Positions 22,136 to 25,174 of a stretch of 25,174 nucleotides of DNA are shown piece by piece. The stretch comes from Acidaminococcus fermentans (GTDB lineage: Bacteria > Bacillota_C > Negativicutes > Acidaminococcales > Acidaminococcaceae). A program made the translations under genes and the position numbers. The DNA lies in contig SFHH01000008.1 of assembly GCA_004555735.1 (NCBI GenBank), positions 1 through 25,174 of the forward strand. Direction: 5' to 3'. Position 1 is the first letter of the stretch. Each line of letters opens with the position of its first letter. The notes below the pieces were generated by a model that saw only the letters and a program-made list of their open reading frames with translations, ran no database searches and was not told the origin of the DNA.

Positions 22136-23533
22136 TTACTTCCCGTGCCGTTCCCATACGGCCTGGGGAATGAATACCAGATGCTGGTTCACGAAGGTGT
22201 CGAACCCGCTCCGAGACAGTTCGTGTCCGTAACCGGAATTCTTCACACCGCCGAAAGGCAGTTCCGGCAGGGAGGTCCAGCCATGGTTGATGAAGCTCAT
22301 CCCGGTTTCGATCCGGGCCGCCACCCGGCCGGCATGGTCCATATCGCTGCTGAACACCGTATTCCCCAACCCATAGCTGGAATCGTTGGCCAGGGCAATG
22401 GCTTCCTCTTCATCCCGGACTTTGTACACCACACCCACCGGACCAAAGACTTCTTTGTTGTACAGAGGATTGTCCTTCGTCACATCGGTCAGGATGGTGG
22501 GCATCACGAAGTAACCGGGGCTCTCGATGGGCTGGTGCCCGTACACCACCCGGGCGCCGGCCTGGACAGCCTGATTGATGGCCGCCAGCACATCCCGCTT
22601 GGCCGTGGCGGAGGACAGGGGTGCCAGTGTGGTGGCCGGATCCATGGGATCCCCCCATTGAGCGGATGCAAAGACTTCCGTCAGATCCTGAAGGAACCGG
22701 TCATAGTTCTTTTCCGTCACGATGAACCGTTTGGAAGAGACGCAGACCTGGCCCGCATTGTACAGCCGGGCGGCGAACAGCTGGGATTTCACTTCGTCCA
22801 TGTCCGCATCATCCAGGACGATGAAGGCATCATTGCCTCCCAGTTCCAGGGAAGAAGGCTTCAATGCCTTTCCAGCATGTTCCGCCACGGAAGAACCGCC
22901 CCGTTCCGACCCGGTCAGGCAGGCTCCGGCCACCCGAGGATCTTCGATAATCCGAGAAACCTGATCATAGCTGGCAAACAGGTTCTGGAAAGCCCCTTTT
23001 GGAGCCCCGGCTTCCCGGACCAATGCCTCAAAAGCCAGTGCGGATCCAGGGCAGTTGGAGGCATGTTTCAGCAGCAGCGGGTTCCCGATGATGAAGTTGG
23101 GGGCGAACACCCGCATCACCTGGTAGAAGGGGAAATTCCAGGGTTCCACCGCCATGATCACGCCCCGTGCCTGTTTCAGGATATAGGCTTTGCCAGCCGG
23201 GGTTTCCACCGGTTCCCGGGCCAGGAATCCATCAGCCTGGTCCGCATAATATTCAGCGATGGCAGCACAGAGCGCCACTTCTCCCTGGGCTTCCACAAAC
23301 AGTTTCCCCATGTCTTTGGTCATAATTTCTGCATACCGGTCCAGATCCCGCCGGAGCAGGGCAGCCACCTGGCGCAGGATAGCTTTCCGGCCTTCCACAT
23401 CATTGTCTTTCTGCCAGGCCTGATATTGTCCATAGGCCCGTTCCAGGGCTTCTTCCACCCCGGCATCGGACAGACTCTCATAGGTACGGAGCACTTCATT
23501 GGTATACGGATAAATAGTCTGATAAGCCATCAT
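22136..23533 (-). CDS. NAD(P)-dependent aldehyde dehydrogenase (succinate-semialdehyde type)
   Basis: A 465-residue aldehyde dehydrogenase superfamily enzyme that oxidises an aldehyde to its acid. Seen are PWNFP with Asn133, the cofactor-site LLKHASN, the general base Glu230 in LELGGND and the nucleophile Cys264 in NAGQVCVSSKR, plus GPVGVVYKV and ELPFGGVKNSG near the end. Overall it looks closest to the Sad/GabD-like group (succinate semialdehyde or similar), but the substrate is not fixed by these motifs. Two adjacent ATGs follow AAAGGAGG; the second is better spaced (7 against 4 bases), so the true protein may be one residue shorter. It has its own promoter and shares the terminator at its 3' end. 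Confidence 0.92.
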   Translation of the reverse strand: MMAYQTIYPYTNEVLRTYESLSDAGVEEALERAYGQYQAWQKDNDVEGRKAILRQVAALLRRDLDRYAEIMTKDMGKLFVEAQGEVALCAAIAEYYADQADGFLAREPVETPAGKAYILKQARGVIMAVEPWNFPFYQVMRVFAPNFIIGNPLLLKHASNCPGSALAFEALVREAGAPKGAFQNLFASYDQVSRIIEDPRVAGACLTGSERGGSSVAEHAGKALKPSSLELGGNDAFIVLDDADMDEVKSQLFAARLYNAGQVCVSSKRFIVTEKNYDRFLQDLTEVFASAQWGDPMDPATTLAPLSSATAKRDVLAAINQAVQAGARVVYGHQPIESPGYFVMPTILTDVTKDNPLYNKEVFGPVGVVYKVRDEEEAIALANDSSYGLGNTVFSSDMDHAGRVAARIETGMSFINHGWTSLPELPFGGVKNSGYGHELSRSGFDTFVNQHLVFIPQAVWERHGK

Positions 23534-23584
23534 CGATCCTCCTTTAATTGTCTAAATGTATTTTTATCGTTTACAGTTAACCAT

Positions 23585-23613
23585 ATTATACGATACCTTT
23601 AAAAATAATACAA
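23585..23613 (-). promoter_or_regulatory. Promoter of the aldehyde dehydrogenase gene
   Basis: On the minus strand TTGTAT (23613-23608), a 17-base spacer and TATAAT (23590-23585). The plus-strand sequence TTTTTATCG occurs on both sides of it (23561-23569 and 23629-23637), each beside a TCTAAAT- or TTTAGAT-like stretch, which could be paired regulator sites. Confidence 0.78.
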
Positions 23614-23659
23614 GTCATTTTTAGATAATTTTTATCGATTATTATGTGGGATAAAAGAA

Positions 23660-23688
23660 GGGGTGTTGCACGTTGCGCGCAACACCCC
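23660..23688 (-). terminator. Terminator of the dioxygenase-like gene
   Basis: A 10-bp stem (GGGGTGTTGC / GCAACACCCC) around a short GC-rich loop. On the minus strand it is followed by TTCTTTTAT and begins 12 bases after the stop codon of the dioxygenase-like gene. The stem closely resembles those at 2945 and 22101. Confidence 0.8.
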
Positions 23689-23699
23689 TCTCTTCACTC

Positions 23700-24491
23700 T
23701 TATCCCTTCATCCCCCAGGCATATCCGGTCATAGCCATGTATCCCAGGTTGCAGATTTTGTTGAACACCTGGGCCCGGTCCGTGCCGGCGGCTCCCAGGC
23801 ATACCAGGAGTGGCAGGTAATGATCCGGGGTGGGTACGGCGTACCCTGCATCCGGATGGGATTCGAACCCGATTACCTTAGCCGTGTCTCCCTGGAGCAC
23901 TGCTTCCGTGATATAGTCGTTGAACCGGAGGGTGGCGGCGGAACCTCCTGCATTCTCCCATTCCACTTTCCGGAGATTGTGTACCACATTCCCGCTGCCC
24001 AGGATCAGATATCCTTCTTTCCGGAGAGCGGCCAGTTTCTGTCCCAGGGCAAATTCCTCCGCATGGGAAATGTCCCCGTCCACAGACAGCTGGACCACCG
24101 GAATGTCGGCCTTGGGGAACATGTGGACCAGCACCGTCCAGGCCCCGTGGTCAATGCCCCAGTCGTCATTGACGGCCACGGCAGAGCCTAGCAGAGCCTG
24201 CACCTTTCGGGTCAGTTCTCCATCTCCTTTGGCGGGATACTTCACTTCATACAATTCCTTGGGGAACCCGTACATATCGTAGACCTGCCGGGGTTCCGGG
24301 GCGCTCTGGACAAAGGTCCCGTGGGTATACCAGTGAGCGGATACCATCAAGATGGCCTTGGGCCGGCCAAACTGGCTTTCCACCGCCCGGCCGATCCGGT
24401 CCATCCCTTCTGTGATTGCATTGTGTTCCAGGGCAATCATGGGACTGCCGTGGCCGGAAAACACCACCGGCAAGATTTTCTTTTCTTCCAT
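23700..24491 (-). CDS. LigB/DODA-type extradiol ring-cleavage dioxygenase-like protein
   Basis: A 263-residue member of the class III extradiol dioxygenase superfamily, closest in appearance to E. coli YgiD/DOPA 4,5-dioxygenase. Candidate metal-site and catalytic residues are present: His14 in SGHGSPM, His53 in SAHWYTHG, His115 in IDHGAWT, His171 in GSGNVVHN. The C-terminal PTPDHYLPLLVCLGAA block is also standard. Such enzymes open catechol rings with O2, using Fe(II) or, in YgiD, Zn. In a presumed anaerobe the true reaction is uncertain. AGGAGG lies six bases before the ATG. It starts 13 bases after the hydrolase stop, so the two form one unit. Confidence 0.88.
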   Translation of the reverse strand: MEEKKILPVVFSGHGSPMIALEHNAITEGMDRIGRAVESQFGRPKAILMVSAHWYTHGTFVQSAPEPRQVYDMYGFPKELYEVKYPAKGDGELTRKVQALLGSAVAVNDDWGIDHGAWTVLVHMFPKADIPVVQLSVDGDISHAEEFALGQKLAALRKEGYLILGSGNVVHNLRKVEWENAGGSAATLRFNDYITEAVLQGDTAKVIGFESHPDAGYAVPTPDHYLPLLVCLGAAGTDRAQVFNKICNLGYMAMTGYAWGMKG

Positions 24492-24504
24492 GTTTTTCCT
24501 CCTG

Positions 24505-25174
24505 TTATTTCAGATACCGGTCAAAGAAATCCCCAATGACATGGAGTACCTTATCCTGGACCCAGTATACGCCGCCATGGGCAGCCCCGGCAACCTCGTA
24601 CCGTTCCGCCGGCACCCCCTTGGCTTTCAGGGCCTGGTACAGCAGGTCCGTCTGGCCCGGGGACACCACCTTGTCCGCCGTCCCGTGCATCAGCAGCATG
24701 GGCGCACTGTTTTTCCCGATGTAGGCAATGGGGTTGGCGGCCTCCGTAGCTTTGGGATCGGCCAGGACCCCTCCGTCCTTCCCGCCGAACACCGGGCTGC
24801 CGTTGACCCACAGGGCTTCCGTGGCCCCGGCGGACTGGTGCCGTTTCTGGTTTTCCGGGCTGTAGTCCATGCCCACCCGGCTCAAGTCCGACAGACCATA
24901 GAGATCCACGGCACAGTTCACCTGGCTGGATTCCTGGAGGTTTTCTCCCTTGTCAAAGGTCCGGGTACCGCTGGTAGTCCCTGCAAAAGCGGACAGATAG
25001 CCACCGGCACTGCCTCCCACGATGCCAATCCGGTTTTTGTCGATGTTCCATTGGTCCGCATGAGCCCGAAGATACCGGATGGAAGCCTTTACGTCTTCCA
25101 AGGGTTCCGGGAACCGGGCGGTAGGAGCCACCCGATAGGTGATGCTGGCCACCACATAGCCTTTTTCCGCCAGG
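24505..25174 (-). CDS. Alpha/beta hydrolase (carboxylesterase/BD-FAE-like), 5' end cut off
   Basis: This is the C-terminal 222 residues or so of a serine esterase; the frame runs open through the window edge, so the N-terminus with the oxyanion HGG motif is missing. An internal GTG could be taken for a start but the reading continues upstream as LAEKGYVV, a standard piece of the fold. The nucleophile elbow is GGSAGG, the acid lies in HGTADKVV and the histidine in AAHGG. The TYRVAP...FPEPLEDVKASIRYLR segment is typical of the BD-FAE/carboxylesterase group that deacylates small or sugar esters. A signal peptide cannot be judged. It is co-transcribed with the dioxygenase-like gene. Confidence 0.9.
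   Translation of the reverse strand, partial: LAEKGYVVASITYRVAPTARFPEPLEDVKASIRYLRAHADQWNIDKNRIGIVGGSAGGYLSAFAGTTSGTRTFDKGENLQESSQVNCAVDLYGLSDLSRVGMDYSPENQKRHQSAGATEALWVNGSPVFGGKDGGVLADPKATEAANPIAYIGKNSAPMLLMHGTADKVVSPGQTDLLYQALKAKGVPAERYEVAGAAHGGVYWVQDKVLHVIGDFFDRYLK

Noticed and set aside
22145..23602. A 485-codon plus-strand frame antisense to the aldehyde dehydrogenase
   Set aside because: Shadow frame; the minus strand encodes a full aldehyde dehydrogenase with intact catalytic residues, and the antisense product has no recognisable domain.
1..25174. CRISPR arrays, insertion sequences, prophage genes, rRNA and replication origin
   Set aside because: No regularly spaced repeats, transposase or integrase motifs, phage proteins, ribosomal RNA or DnaA-box clusters were seen on reading either strand.

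Overview
The window most likely comes from a diderm Firmicute of the class Negativicutes, and Acidaminococcus or a close relative is my best guess. This is inference from several signs. The outer-membrane beta-barrel protein sits among otherwise Firmicute-like genes with strong AGGAGG-type ribosome binding sites. There is a Na+-type V-ATPase operon, and the gene set suits an anaerobic amino-acid fermenter (aspartase, branched-chain amino acid carrier, peptidases). The DNA is moderately GC-rich with AT-rich promoters. No phage, insertion sequence or CRISPR array is visible.

Layout. (1) At 21-1065 (minus) lies an lrgA-lrgB pair, divergent from aspA (aspartase, plus, 1352-2755). (2) At 2756-3490 there is an intergenic patch with two terminator hairpins, a degenerate inverted repeat, tRNA-Arg(CCU) and a decayed LuxR-type regulator. 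(3) At 3487-11990 is a long run of minus-strand genes. In transcription order they are a MocR-type regulator with its pyridoxal-phosphate lysine replaced, a six-gene cluster (exported protein, nitroreductase, thioredoxin-reductase-like flavoprotein, lipoprotein, cyclophilin, GIY-YIG protein), a cold shock protein with its own promoter and long leader, an SDR oxidoreductase plus BrnQ carrier, and an outer-membrane protein with its own promoter. (4) At 12053-20689 (minus) is a complete nine-gene V-type ATPase operon in the order F-I-K-E-C-G-A-B-D (Enterococcus ntp nomenclature), bounded by a clear promoter and a very stable terminator. Its membrane rotor subunit K carries every side chain known to bind Na+ in the Enterococcus hirae enzyme. 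(5) At 20851-22092 (plus) is an M29 metallo-aminopeptidase, divergent from the ATPase operon. (6) At 22136-25174 (minus) are an aldehyde dehydrogenase, an extradiol-dioxygenase-like protein and the 3' part of an alpha/beta hydrolase.

How the genes fit together. Aspartase, BrnQ and the aminopeptidase point to amino acids as carbon and energy source. The Na+-type ATPase and a BrnQ-family (usually Na+-coupled) carrier would share a sodium circuit. The flavoprotein, nitroreductase, cyclophilin and lipoprotein group suggests thiol or redox upkeep and protein folding, but this is inference from co-location.

No wholly new multi-gene system is evident. The best leads are the thioredoxin-reductase homologue without an NADPH-binding motif, the MocR regulator without its catalytic lysine, the degenerate inverted repeat between two terminators, and a family of related terminator hairpins used across the window.
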